Part shown: piece after piece, positions 45,793-56,238 of the stretch | How positions within the stretch are numbered: the stretch's first letter is position 1 | How the letters are laid out: each line of letters opens with the position of its first letter | DNA from: STC-113 sp964553745 | Lineage (GTDB): Bacteria > Patescibacteriota > Gracilibacteria > BD1-5 > UBA2023 | Direction: 5' to 3' | Assembly: GCA_964553745.1 (NCBI GenBank) | Contig: CAZKLD010000007.1 | Coordinates: 20,255-84,254 of the forward strand | DNA length: 64,000 nt | Notes under the pieces: model-generated | What the model was told of the DNA's origin: nothing | What the model saw: the letters and a program-made list of their open reading frames with translations, nothing else | The model's database searches: none | Made by a program: the position numbers and the translations under genes

Positions 45793-46710
45793 ATGAAGCC
45801 GATTAAATTAGATCAACATATTCATTCGAGTGTTGATTGAGACGATATTATTATTGAAAAGATAAAGGCTCAAAGGCTTGATTTTGCAGTAATCACTGAT
45901 TTAGACAGCATAAATGAAGGACTGCAGCAAAAAATACAGCAAAACTGAATATGAGGCTGCTATTGAGTGGAAATGCCCGTTCTCTGACCTGAGGGAAGTG
46001 AAATTCATTTGCTCCTATATACAAAAAAACGATTCTGAAAATGAATATTAGATATATTGGATGGAAATATCGAATATAGGAAAATGATCCTCAGAAGAAA
46101 AATGCAAAGTCTTAATGAAAGTTTTTTTGAAATAGATGAAGAGTGTTTTTTCAGTTCAGTGAGAGCAAAATCATGAGAAAGCTACAGATTTGGCAGATAT
46201 GATTTAGCCAGATATATTTTTTCAATTGCAAAGCACAGGAACAAGGTATTTGAGATATTATGAAGAGAAATAAGCGCAGAGGATTTCTGAGAGCAATTCT
46301 TAGAAGATTATGATGAAAATCCTGAATGCGATTCTCGCTTCCATTGACAAGAACTTCCTCGACTCCAAGATATCACCAGAAATGTGGACTCAAGGTGTAC
46401 CGTAATCAGTCTGGCTCACCCGCATCTGTTATTCAAAAACACTCAAGAATTCAGAAGGAGGATTTGACTTTACTTGGATTTAGGTATAAATGGATTAGAG
46501 ATAAGCTCTTGTGCGCATAAGACATGGGAACATGAAATCATAAATGCGAATAAAGCACATTGAGCCATTCTCACTTTCTGAAGCGATTATCACTCAGAAA
46601 GCGAATTGAATGAAGGAAATCATTGAGATATCTGACAATTGAATCCTGAGCTCAATAACAAGATAATATTAGAGAACTATAAAGAATTCATAAGTGTGAT
46701 TAATTCGTAA
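45793..46710 (+). CDS. PHP-domain phosphoesterase-like protein
   Basis: A 305-residue protein with the PHP metal-site pattern: LDQHIHSSVDGDD (His9, His11), FAVITDLDSINEG, GVEMPV (Glu), ISLAHPHLLF, and ILTFGSDYHSESEL near the C-terminus. PHP proteins are metal-dependent phosphoesterases such as histidinol phosphatase or RNase AM. The second motif has LD in place of HD, so it is a variant site. A 100-residue insert lies in the middle. Substrate not inferable. Confidence 0.78.
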
Positions 46711-46720
46711 ATTTGCGTAT

Positions 46721-47185
46721 ATGTTTACATTACCGAACGGAGCACACCTGCATCTTCTGATCAATCACTTCCCAATAATGGGTTTGATATTCTGATTATG
46801 ACTACTGGCATTTTGAATATTTGCAAAGAATAAGAGCCTTATAGCTGCCTCATATGTTTTTTTCATACTTTCAGCCCTTTCTGCTATCGTAGCTTTTTTG
46901 ACTTGAGGACTTGCAGCTAATGTGGTTATTGACTTGGAATGAACGAATAGGTCAGCATTAAGGCTTCATTATGAGGCTGCACAACTTGTGACCCCATGAA
47001 TCATCCTGCTCTGACTGATATCTGGCGTTTGATTATATCTGAGACTGAGATCGAAAAAGGATTTCATGGTAATATACATCCTTATTTTTTCATTTTTAAT
47101 GACTATCGGAGTATCCTATGTATGATATTTGGGATGAGAGATAAGACACCCGGAATTGAAAATCCCGAATAGCAGCGTCAGATAA
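46721..47185 (+). CDS. DUF2231-like four-helix membrane protein
   Basis: A 154-residue protein with about four membrane helices. The start, NGAHLHLLINHFPIMGLIFGLGLLAFG, has the His-containing N-terminal helix common to small DUF2231-type membrane proteins. Later LTGGLAANVV and SYVGYLGGEIRHPEL. The conserved His suggests heme or metal binding, but this is inference. It starts ten bases after the PHP gene. Confidence 0.65.
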
Positions 47186-47201
47186 AATGCTCAAATTAGA
47201 A

Positions 47202-47388
47202 TTGACAAATGGACAAAGAAGCGTATTTTATGGACGCATCAGATATTTTATTATAGGCATATGCAGAGAAAAGCATTAAAAAATACAACTTCACTACTAC
47301 TAGTGCTCCTTGATAACTCAATGAGGATATTTTTGTAATGCATTAAAAGACAATCAAAAATCTCCTCGGCACCCGAGGAGATTTTTTT
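47202..47388 (+). ncRNA. Possible small transcript with its own promoter and terminator
   Basis: TTGACA (47202-47207), 16 bases, TATTTT (47224-47229) and a strong terminator (CTCCTCGGC ... CCGAGGAG, T-run) at 47356-47388 enclose about 150 bases. Within them are only a 25-codon frame (ATG at 47262 to TAA) and no recognised RNA family. It may be a small RNA or a leaderless small peptide. Confidence 0.4.
47356..47388 (+). terminator. Terminator
   Basis: AAAAATCTCCTCGG / CCGAGGAGATTTTT hairpin and T-run. Confidence 0.92.
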
Positions 47389-47411
47389 ATTTATACATTA
47401 ATCCACTTATT

Positions 47412-47567
47412 ATGACAATTCCCAATAAAGACAATAGCGGATGCATAGATCATGAAAAAGGCATCCAGATGATATGCGAACATTGTCCTATTGATTTCAA
47501 ATGAACGAAGGAAATCTGCAAAACAATCAAATCCTTAGCTCTGCAAGCGATTCAGAAAGGGAATTAA
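47412..47567 (+). CDS. Small four-cysteine protein
   Basis: A 51-residue protein with four Cys (residues 11, 22, 25 and 36) and two His (14 and 24) around GCIDHEKG, MICEHCPID and KEICKT. A zinc- or iron-binding knuckle is possible. It has one TGA glycine, so it is invisible to standard-code gene calling. No family recognised. It lies between a terminator and the Nudix gene. Confidence 0.6.
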
Positions 47568-47625
47568 TTTGATAAAAAAACATATTCCATATAATAGCTC
47601 CGTTTAGATCAAAAAAAGACTTCCG

Positions 47626-48090
47626 ATGATTCAAGCTAACTTGGTTTTTGTTTTTGATAAGTCATGAGAGAATATACTTCTCTGCATGAAAAAAAGGGGT
47701 TTCTGAGTCTGAAAATGGAATTGACCATGATGAAAAGTTGGTATATGAGAAAGTATGACAGAATGAGCGAGCCGTGAATTATCAGAAGAAACATGAATAG
47801 ATATTGCTCCTGAAAAACTAGAATACAGGTGAGTATTGCATTTTTTCCATCATGAAAAACCTGATTGGGATCAGGATGTTAATATTTTCTGCCATCATTG
47901 ATACGATTGAGGATTCTGCGAGACTGAAGAAATGCTCCCTAGATGGTATAAGCTAGATGAGATACCCTATGATGAGATGTGGGAAGATGATAGGATATGG
48001 CTCCCGGTGTTAATCTCTGGAGAACAATTCGAATACACATTCAAATTCTGACCCGATTGAAAAATAATGGAATGATTAAGGCATAATTAA
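47626..48090 (+). CDS. Nudix hydrolase (MTH1/MutT-like)
   Basis: A 154-residue protein. WNGPGGKVGIGES, then REL-SEETGI, gives a full Nudix box (G-x5-E-x7-REL-SEE-TGI); most of its glycines are TGA. FVFDKSGENILLCMKKRGFG precedes it and LPRWYKLDEIPYDEMWEDDRIWLP follows, a tail seen in 8-oxo-dGTP diphosphatase-like (MTH1-type) members. It likely removes oxidised or unusual nucleotides. A second Nudix gene follows 16 bases later. Confidence 0.9.
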
Positions 48091-48106
48091 AATTAACCTA
48101 TATAAT

Positions 48107-48550
48107 ATGGAAGAAGTAAAGAAAAAAGTAGGAGCAGGATTCTGAGTCATGCTCTTCAGTGAAGGAAAAATCTTATTGTGAAGACGTCATGTCGATCCTG
48201 AGAAAGCATCTAGCGAAATGAATTGAGCCTGAACCTGGACTATGCCAGGCGGGAAATTGGAATTCGGAGAAAGCTTTGAGGAGGGGTGAATAAGGGAAGT
48301 GAAAGAAGAAACTTGAATTGACCTTAAGAGCGTCAAAGTGATTTGCGTAAATAATGACAGAATAGAGACAGCTCATTTTGTAACCATATGAATGTTCTCT
48401 GATGATTTCGAATGAGTTCCGAAAGTGATGGAGCCCGATGAGATAACAGAGTGGAAATGGTTCGGCTTGAATGATTTGCCGGAAAATGTATTCCCGCCAA
48501 GCGTAAAAGTCTTGGAGAATTATCGGAAGAATGCATTCTACATATGATAA
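48107..48550 (+). CDS. Nudix hydrolase
   Basis: A 147-residue protein with GTWTMPGGKLEFGES followed by GIREVKEETGI, a complete Nudix box. It starts VGAGFGVMLFSEGKILLGRR and ends with EWKWFGLNDLPENVFPPS, close to dCTP/nucleoside-triphosphatase-type members. It is probably co-transcribed with the preceding Nudix gene. The substrate is not predictable from sequence alone. Confidence 0.9.
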
Positions 48551-48687
48551 TGCCAATTGATTTCTGTTATATTATGCATTCTGGAAGCAAGGTCAGAATA
48601 AGAATGATAATCCGGTAAAAAACCTTGATTATATCCAAGTTTTGCATATAGTGAAAAGCACAATATTTATAAAATTTTTCAAGCACA

Positions 48688-50142
48688 ATGACAAGATTAA
48701 GAACCAATGAAAAACCAAGCAACCTTTCTGGAATGTTTTTGCCTCTTCTTATCGCCCTGATCGTAATAATCCTGATTATCAGAGCTTTTTTTTGAGGATC
48801 TGGGACGGATGCGAACAAACATATAAATGAATGATTTGTTAATGTAACGCCTAATCAGGAAAAATCAGAGATATTCATCTACATGTCATGAGACTCGAGC
48901 AAACAGATTGACGGAAGTACAAAAATGTATCCGACCGATTCAAAAATGGAAGTTAAGAGCTGAGAAGCTAAGATTACTCTAGAATGAAGCAATGCAAAGA
49001 TATATGTCAATAAGCTCTGAGAGCTGAAGTATGATTGAAAGAACGCAAGTTGAGAGAATTTTACAGTGAACAATTGAGATATTTGGATCGAGACTGACAA
49101 TGCGCCATCTAAATTCATCACTAGAAACTTTTCTGTGACAAGCAATTGAGCCTGAGTATTCTCTTTCAGCCAAAATCTTATGGCATCATCCATTTATGTC
49201 TTAAAATGAGAAGTCAGCATTACACCCATAACAGACAAGACCGACGTTCTTCCATCTAATATCTGAGTATGACAAAAGCTGACAATCCTGAACACAGATC
49301 TTAATGCAGAGAATTTTAAAGTAGATGAAAAAATCGAACCGATTGATGATATATTCAAAGAATCTGATTTCTTCACAAAGCATAATTGAATGAGTTATCT
49401 GAACGCATGATCTGGTGCAGAAACTTGAACTTGAACAGACGTGAGCTCTTGAAGTGGATGATCTCTAGTGAAGTGAGGTAAGAACATAATTATAACTTAC
49501 CCTGAAGATGAGGCGACTGTGGAGTGAAATACTTTAAATATAGAAGGAAAGATATCTTCGTCAAATGTCGAGAAGATCACCCTTAATGACAAAGAAGCGA
49601 GCTTAAACAAAGAAGAGAAGACTTTTGTTGCAAAAGATTTCACATTGACAGACACCATAAACAATATCGTATATAAAGCTTATGATAAGGACGGTAACAT
49701 GATAACAAAATGAGTCTTAACAGTCTATACTACCTCAAAAGATAAGGCAAAAGCCGACCAAGAAAAACCGACAGTAACTACATATCCTCTGTCAAGCAAG
49801 GATTTCAGGATATTCTTGCCAGCCGAGAACCCATACAAGACAACCGATAATCTGGTGAAAATCGCATGATCTATCAATAAGTGAGCAGTAAAATTCATCA
49901 CGATAAATGATTTCAGATTGACGAAATTCCCTCAATATTCCACTAATTGGTACTACTTCGCAAATAAGGATTATGGAACGATGAATGATTGAATCAATCT
50001 ATATACGATAAAATATTACTGAAAAGAAGATGAGCTCTTATATACAAGCCTATTCACAATAGTCAAAGAGCCATCTTGAAGCGATAGCGATTCTAGCACT
50101 AGCTCATGAAGCTCTTCTTCATGAAGTTCAACTAATGGATAA
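48688..50142 (+). CDS. FecR-like membrane-anchored protein
   Basis: A 484-residue protein: membrane helix (about 16-34), then a FecR-like region (about 65-170) with TKMYPTDSKMEVKSGEAKIT, VNNGDIWIETDNAPSKFIT and SSIYVLKGEVSITP. A Ser/Gly-rich linker follows, then an Ig-like domain starting NIIITYPEDEATVEGNTLNIEG and a second beta domain. It ends in a Ser-rich tail. It lies four bases upstream of a pseudopilin gene, so an envelope or pilus role is suggested. In this setting FecR-like is a fold statement, not a claim of iron signalling. Confidence 0.7.
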
Positions 50143-50146
50143 ATTT

Positions 50147-50779
50147 ATGGTAAAAAGGAGATGAAATTCGATTGCAGAGGTAATTATAATCATAACTATC
50201 CTTACTTTTTGATTGGTGTGAGCATACAGTGTCCTTAATAGCGGGCAGAAACTCTCTATCTCAACTGAAAACAGGATCAAGTGAACCAATATCGCAAGAG
50301 AATGAATCGAAATAATGCAGAACATAAGAGATTCGAATTGGATTAAATTTTCAAGCGACTATACGCATTGCTGGAATGTGAGAGCGTACAATTCATCATG
50401 CATATGAACAGATAATACCAATTGAATAGCTGCCCAATCGTACACTTTGAGCTTTACAGGATGATTATGGCACCCAATTCAGTCTACATCATGAGCATTG
50501 CCTTTCAATACAGCCTATAGAAACGACTTTTATGTCAATATAGATGCGAATTGACTGATCAGTCAGGATTCTATGATTACCACACCCTGCTCAGCATCCT
50601 TAAGCAAGAACTGCAGAACAATCTTTACTAGGCAGATTACAGTAAGTTATCCGGATGGAAGCATATCAACCAAAAGGATGAAAGTCAACAGCATCGTCAA
50701 ATGGGTTGATAATGCTAGTTCTTGAGTGAATGTTATCAATCTTCAGACAATTCTGACTAATTGGAGAGAGGATATTTAA
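50147..50779 (+). CDS. PilV-like pseudopilin
   Basis: A 210-residue protein starting MVKRRG|NSIAEVIIIITILTFG, a prepilin-type signal with Gly-1 encoded by TGA and Glu+5. The hydrophobic helix, the phrase NIAREGIEIMQNIRDSNW (common in PilV-type minor pilins) and several Cys (CWN, SSC, TTPCS, KNCR) follow. Such proteins prime or tip type IV pili. Together with three pilin-like genes elsewhere in the window it implies a pilus system, though no assembly ATPase is present here. Confidence 0.85.
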
Positions 50780-50793
50780 ATTAAAACAAGAAT

Positions 50794-50828
50794 AAAAAAA
50801 ACCTCATCCCACAGGATGAGGTTTTTTT
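50794..50828. terminator. Bidirectional terminator
   Basis: AAACCTCATCC / GGATGAGGTTT hairpin with A- and T-runs, between convergent genes. Confidence 0.93.
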
Positions 50829-50834
50829 GATTCT

Positions 50835-51311
50835 TTAATCCAACTTCTTCTGGATTTCTATTTTTTTGATATTATTCCTGTTCACAAGAAGTATTCTGTT
50901 GATGTTCGGCTGAATCAAGGGGATGAAACTCTTATTCTCAAATAGATGCTTGATTTTAATAACGCCTCACATATCGATCTCTCACTGGAACTTTTGTCAA
51001 TTCACCAGTTCTATTGTAACGTTTTCATTTTCTGGATTGATGATTTCATCATTCTTGATAAGTCAAAGAGTTACATACTGAATTGAGTTTTTTGCCAATA
51101 TGCTGTCAGTTCAGAAAGAATTCGCATACTCCAGAAAAAGATCATTATTATTCATAAGATCAGATACCCTATTAACCAGTCAATGGGAGGGGCTGATAGT
51201 TCAATTTTCATATTTATTGCGGCTCCTTATGAATCACTCTTCATCGATTATATTATCGATATAAGTGATTATGACAGACACTCATGTGTTGCCGATATTG
51301 ATTTCATCCAT
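50835..51311 (-). CDS. Hypothetical protein, 158 residues
   Basis: Continuous code-25 frame on minus, ending TAA. Soluble. The second half (ENVTIELVNGQKFQGEIDMGG, then FIPLIQPNINRILLVNRNNIKKIEI) looks like a small beta barrel, Sm- or SH3-like. No family recognised. Transcribed toward the pseudopilin gene. Confidence 0.65.
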
Positions 51312-51389
51312 AATATGAAATTATTGATAAAAGAAATTTATCAGATGTTATCATAAATAATCTAAATTACAAGCAACAAGATTGCAAAT

Positions 51390-51421
51390 AAAAAAATCAG
51401 ATGCTGGGGCATCTGATTTTT
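51390..51421 (-). terminator. Terminator of the RluA-type gene
   Basis: AAATCAGATGC / GCATCTGATTT hairpin with A-run on plus just beyond the minus-strand stop. Confidence 0.9.
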
Positions 51422-51425
51422 ATAA

Positions 51426-52361
51426 TTATATGAATTTGATCAAAGAATATATTTCTTTCAGATCATCCTTAAGCTCTCAAAGGAAAGAATATTTTACTGA
51501 TGATAATTCAAAAGATAGCTTCCAAGCGTGCAAATATTGCCTTCTCAATCAATATATGTCATGGAATTCCTTATTGACAGCATCTCGTCAGTAGGTCTTG
51601 TCTCATACGAGAGGATGGCCTATCGAAGCAAAATGAACTCTTATCTGATGCGTTCTTCATGTGAGCAGGTCAACTTCTACAAGCGTAAATTTATTCTCAA
51701 GATAACCTAATACTTTAAATTGGGTCTTTGCCAGTTTTGGATTAACAGGATTTGTGACAGTTATTATCTTTCTATCATTCTGATCACGTCAGATATAGGA
51801 TTCGATGTATCATTCCTTTTCTTTGATGACTCATATTACAAGCGCAAGATAGGTCTTTTTTACCTGACGTTTATTCATCCTGATTTGAATTTCATGCATA
51901 GCCCTGTCGCTCTTTGCAATTATGATCAGTCCGGAAGTATCTTTATCAAGTCTGTGGACAATTCATGGTCGTTCTACTCAACCGATGACAGAAAGTCATT
52001 TCATATGATATAGAAGAGCATTGACGAGCGTTCATGATTTTCATCAAAAGCCTGGGACTTCATGGACATTCAAATAAGGATCTTTGTTGATGATTGCGAA
52101 CTCATTGTTCTGGAAAACTATGTCGAGTGGGATATTTTCAGCGATAAGCTCGGATTTTTCAGTCTCAAAAACAATCTCGATCTTATCTTTTGGCTTTACT
52201 TTGTCTCATTTTGAAGCAAGCTTGTCATTTATCTTTACGCATCATTTTTCGATGAGCTTCTGCATATAGCTGCGAGTCTTGTCCCTGAAAAGAGTCGATA
52301 TGAACATATCGACTCTTCTTTGTTCTTTTGGATGCAGCAGCGCGCAGAAACTAGTATGCAT
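51426..52361 (-). CDS. RluA/RluD-family pseudouridine synthase
   Basis: A 311-residue protein with an N-terminal S4 RNA-binding domain (about 22-85: SYMQKLIEKGCVKINDKLASKGDKVKPKDKI). A catalytic domain follows with ERPGIVHRLDKDTSGLIIIAK (catalytic Asp in HRLD), KTYLALV, TGRTHQIRVHFASIGHPLVGD and YLHAWKLSF. It isomerises uridines in 23S rRNA. The ATG at 52361 adds 18 residues before MFISTLFRDK, which could also be the start. Confidence 0.93.
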
Positions 52362-52372
52362 AAATAAAAAAT

Positions 52373-52864
52373 TTAAATTTTCTTCCAGACTCACAGTTCT
52401 TCTCATTTCAGTTTCTTATCAAGCATCTCTATCTCTTCATAGATTCACTCGATAAGCTCATAATTTTTGGATTCTTCAAGAGTTACCCATGCATAGTCCG
52501 TCAGAGCAGGACATAGTGATACTTCTCATCAAGCATAATCGGCGTATAGGCTAATTATGATAGTCGGGATGTTATCAGGACGCATATAAGCAATGCTAGT
52601 AACATATCAGATATTCTTCACTTCAAGCGAAGTCTCTTCCAACACTTCCCTTCTCAGTACATTTTCAAATATGTTATACCAATGATCTCCTGTGTCTTTC
52701 GGTCTTGTTGCATACTCATCCATTTCAAGCTTTCCTCCTGGAACAGTCCAAAGGTTGGGAAAAGCTTTTTCATCAGAAGACCTTTTCGCTATGAGATATT
52801 TTCAATCTTTAACAATGATTCATGTAACTACTAGATAGTGGGCTTTTTGAGGATCGTAACTCAT
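52373..52864 (-). CDS. Nudix hydrolase, third copy
   Basis: A 163-residue protein: ATG at 52864, VVTGIIVKDGKYLIAKR, LWTVPGGKLEMDEY, an insert ATRPKDTGDHWYNIFENV, then LRREVLEETSLEV. The Nudix box is split by about 18 extra residues, and its last Gly is Ser (ETSLEV). Some dihydroneopterin- or sugar-nucleotide-type members have similar inserts. Twelve bases upstream of the RluA-type gene. Confidence 0.82.
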
Positions 52865-52888
52865 AGTTTGAAAATTTTAAAGGGATAA

Positions 52889-53887
52889 TTAATTGAAATC
52901 AGAAACGAAAACATTTACGGCAGGTATAGTATTTATATTTTCAGTAACATCAAAAAGACTTTGGCCTTCTGAATTCTTTGGGTTAGTCAGGAAATTCATA
53001 ATCTTATCTTCATCAGTCAATCCTGCAGCAAGAATCTTGTTGTAAAGATTGGTCTTTGTAGGAGCGTAAGCAGAAGCAGATACGTTCTTTAAGAAATTGT
53101 CGATTTCAAATCCGGCTTCAAATGCTCCGGCTGACATATGTACGCAGTTGAAAGAGATTGAAACTTCTTTCAGTCCGTATTTTTCCTTATTTGCAAAGAA
53201 TTCACCCCTTACAGATTCAGGAACTGATTTTTCTGGGAAAGTGTCTCAAGCAACCTTATCCTTCAGTTCGTTCCAAGCTCTATCTGAAGAGCAAAGAAGT
53301 ACGACAGTCTTGTGTGTTGGGTTGGTGTAATGCTTAAGCTGGACTGGGTGGAAAGCATTTACAAGTATAACGTTCTTTCAGTTTATGTCAAATTTCTGAG
53401 CATAAAATCCGCTTCTTACTCTTGCAGATTTCTTTGTCTGCCAAAGTGCATCTAGCGATTCTTCATCAAAATCAGGATTAGCAGCTAAGAATTCATGTCC
53501 TCCGAGGATTTCATATTCCTCGGGGTTGCTGATTTCGAGTACATCATACATTTTTTCCTTTTCTTCAGCTGTTGCGATTTTAGAAATGTTTTTTGAGACT
53601 TTGTTGATGAATCCATAATGGCGATCCATTATTTCAAGTTCAGCCAAACGGCTTCCTGTGAAAAGGATTGCTCAATTAACCTCAATATCATTCTGAGTCA
53701 ATTTATCCAATGTCATGTTTATGCTTTCCCCTATCAAAGCCTCATCTGCACTGAAAAATACCTCTGGCTTGAAGAAGATAAGGAATTCATTTTCTTTATC
53801 ACCCTTAAATTCGAACGGTGAAACTACCGCTTCATTTTGAAGAGAAGATAATGCGCTTAATACTCATGTAACAATATTGGAATTCAT
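52889..53887 (-). CDS. Divergent NDK-like protein
   Basis: A 332-residue protein about twice the size of nucleoside diphosphate kinase. The N-terminal part (LIFFKPEVFF, LIGESINMTLDKLTQNDIEVNGAILFTGSRL) matches the first NDK strand and helix. The C-terminal part (KTVVLLCSSDRAWNELKDKVAGDT, FPEKSVPESVRGEFF, FNCVHMSAGAFEAGFEIDNFL) matches the NDK substrate loop and the N-x-x-H-x-S catalytic His segment. Between them lies an insert of about 100 residues. If active it would balance NTP pools. Few TGA glycines, suggesting strong expression. The family call rests on motif order. Confidence 0.6.
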
Positions 53888-53949
53888 TTTTGTTAAATTA
53901 AAATTTAAAACCGGCGGTATTATATTAATTTGTGATGAATTTTCAAATT

Positions 53950-53976
53950 AAAAAACAACCTCGTGAGGTTGTTTTT
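53950..53976 (-). terminator. Terminator of the L25 operon
   Basis: AAACAACCTC / GAGGTTGTTT hairpin with a two-base loop, A-run on plus. Confidence 0.88.
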
Positions 53977-53989
53977 CCGTAAATCAGAT

Positions 53990-54313
53990 TTAAATTCAAC
54001 AAGAACCGCTGCATCAGGAGCATCAGTCAGCACATGCGCTTCATGATTCTCATCAGATGAGTGAAACAAGGAGTGAATCCATCTCTTCCTTTGAGGGAAC
54101 ATTTCATTCAAATATAGTATCTTTGAATTCTATCATTTCCTCTTCGACACAGAAAGCGGGGTCTTTTGATATATTAAGTTCTTTCTTAAATTCAGGAGAC
54201 TCAGATTGTCCGAGAGAAACAAAATCGCTCAGACCTATATCATCGAGCGATTGTTTTGTTACATCGAATAATTTTTGAGCTTCAGGAGAATTTCCAAAAA
54301 TTGTGATTTTCAT
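53990..54313 (-). CDS. Thioredoxin-like small protein with Cys-rich tail
   Basis: A 107-residue protein beginning MKITIFGNSPEAQKLFDVTKQSL, a strand-helix start like redox-active disulfide/thioredoxin-fold proteins but with SPEA in place of a Cys pair. One Cys follows near residue 55 (PAFCVEEE). The end is CADGCSGCSGSCGI, four Cys in 13 residues, whose Gly are mixed TGA and GGT. The tail could bind metal. Downstream partner of L25 in the same operon (15-base gap). Confidence 0.65.
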
Positions 54314-54328
54314 ATGTAAAAATTATAA

Positions 54329-54958
54329 TTATTCAGCAGCAGGAGCTTCAGCAGCAGGTGTAGCAGGAGCAGGAGCAGCAGGAGTTTCTTCGGAAGCAGC
54401 AGCAGCACCCTTAACTTCTAGTATTGATACGATTGGAGTTTCAGGACTCAAATGTACTTCAAGTTTCTTTGAATCGATTTTAAGATCTGATAAGTGGGCA
54501 ACTTGTCCGATTTCTGTAAGAACAGATATATCAAATTCAAAATGATCAACAAGATCTGCAGGGAAACATTTAACCTCGATTACATCAATCAATTGATCTA
54601 CCATTCCTCAATCGCGGAGAGCAGGAGATGAACCGATAAGCTTAAGAGGAATATTAGCATGAAGCTTTTCTTTTGCGTTTACTGACATGAAATCAATGTG
54701 TTGAAAGTCACCTGTTACTGGATGGTATTGAACCTCATGAACGATAACATCTTGGTTTTTACCGTCAATTGATAATTTGATGATATGAGTCTGACCAGCC
54801 ACTCTATAAGTCTTTAAGAATTCTGAGTAGTCAAGTGCCACAGATACAGGAGCGTAGTTGTGACCGTAAATTACTGCTGGGATTTGTTTGTTAGCTCTAA
54901 GATCTTTCAATTTTTCTTCTCCAGTCCTCTTTACTGAATTTAATGCCAATTTTTCCAT
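54329..54958 (-). CDS. rplY: 50S ribosomal protein L25/CTC
   Basis: A 209-residue L25 of the long CTC type. MEKLALNSVKRTGEEKLKDLRANKQIPAVIYG is the N-terminal domain and VHEVQYHPVTGDFQHIDF its core. The TL5/CTC-like C-domain follows (PLKLIGSSPALRDGG, VDQLIDVIEVKCFPADLVDHFEFDIS). A low-complexity Ala/Pro/Glu tail ends it. L25 binds 5S rRNA. The single in-frame TGA (in RDGG) splits it into two fragments under the standard code. One of about ten glycines is TGA. Confidence 0.95.
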
Positions 54959-55053
54959 ATTTTAGACAAATTAATAATAAGTTTAACTAATGCAAGTGGG
55001 TGCATTTTATAAAAAAAGTTTTGAAAATCAAATAAAAATTGTAAAAAGTGTGT

Positions 55054-56175
55054 ATGAAAAAAATTCTGTATACTTTATTGACATTAAGTTTCTTAGACAT
55101 ACTCGGATTCAGCTTCATACTTCCTGTACTCCCCTTTATCGTGAAGGAATTTTCATGAAATGCATTTACTGTATGAATTGTTGTATCCTCCGCAGCTCTG
55201 TGAATGTTTCTGGGAGGCATGTTCTTCTGAAGATTATCAGACAGATATTGAAGGAAGAAAATGATTCTTACGAGTATAGGACTGAATATGATTTGATATA
55301 TTATTTTCTGATTATCCAAGAATATCGAGATTTTCATATTATCCAGATTCATATGCTGATTATGAGGATGATGAATCAGCGTTATCCAGGCATATATATG
55401 AGATATATCAAATGATAAGAACAGGGTGGCGAACATGTGACTAGTGTGAGCGACTATATGACTCTGATTCACAATCTGACCGTTACTATGATCATTGCTG
55501 GAAGATTTCTGACTGAGGAATCTGGGATTCTTCTCTGCATTCATCCTATTCATCGGTCTTATGATTTCCTACAAGAATCTGTCAGAGCACAAAATTAAGC
55601 ATTCTGATGAACTTAGCCTCAAGGGTACACCCAGCAATCTCATGATTTTATTCCTGAGCTTCTTTGCAATTACTGCAGCATTTGCATGAATACAGACTAT
55701 TTTTGCGCTTTACCTTAATGAGATATTCAAATTCTGACCGAAACAAGTTGCATATTCTTTCTGATTTCTTTGAGTCGTCACAATATTATACCAATGATTC
55801 ATAATCGGAAGATTGAATAGGATATTGAATGAAAAAAAACTCATACTTTTAGGATTGATGCTCTTATGAACCTGATTCCTAATATTATGAAGAACAGAGA
55901 GTCTGGGCCTTCTTTACGTTATTTTGGCTTTGTTGGCTATCTGATTGTCTAGCGTCAATTCATCCATCTATGCGCTCATAAGCAAGAATTCACATAAAAA
56001 AGACTTCTGAAAGAATATGTGAATCAACACAGCATTCTGAAGCGTAGCGGATATCGCAGGGCCCTTCGTGAGCTGAGTGCTTTATTCCGAGTCTTTACAC
56101 CTGCCTTTCTATTTCTTCTGATTTCTGCTCCTTTTCAATATTATGATCGTATTCTTCTTGCTTGATAACAAGTAA
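55054..56175 (+). CDS. MFS efflux-type transporter
   Basis: A 373-residue protein with 11-12 membrane helices. The N-terminus LDILGFSFILPVLPFIV and the loop GRLSDRYGRKKMIL (MFS motif A) place it near drug/proton antiporters such as TetA/Bcr-type. A symmetric loop appears after helix 8 (GRLNRILNEKKLIL). It starts ATG 55054. Most membrane glycines are TGA. Substrate unknown. Ends in a terminator shared with the next convergent gene. Confidence 0.88.
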
Positions 56176-56181
56176 ATCAGG

Positions 56182-56210
56182 AAAATGCCCCTCAGAAGAG
56201 GGGCATTTTT
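56182..56210. terminator. Bidirectional terminator
   Basis: AATGCCCCT / AGGGGCATT hairpin with A- and T-runs. Confidence 0.9.
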
Positions 56211-56238
56211 CGGTTGCGGGGCATAATCACAGAGCGGA

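Noticed and set aside
47187..47279. 30-codon frame after the DUF2231-like gene
   Set aside because: Covers promoter-like sequence, has no recognisable content and no ribosome site.
54987..55553. A 188-codon frame on minus opposite the MFS gene
   Set aside because: Shadow of the membrane protein; the plus frame has MFS motif A and regular helices.
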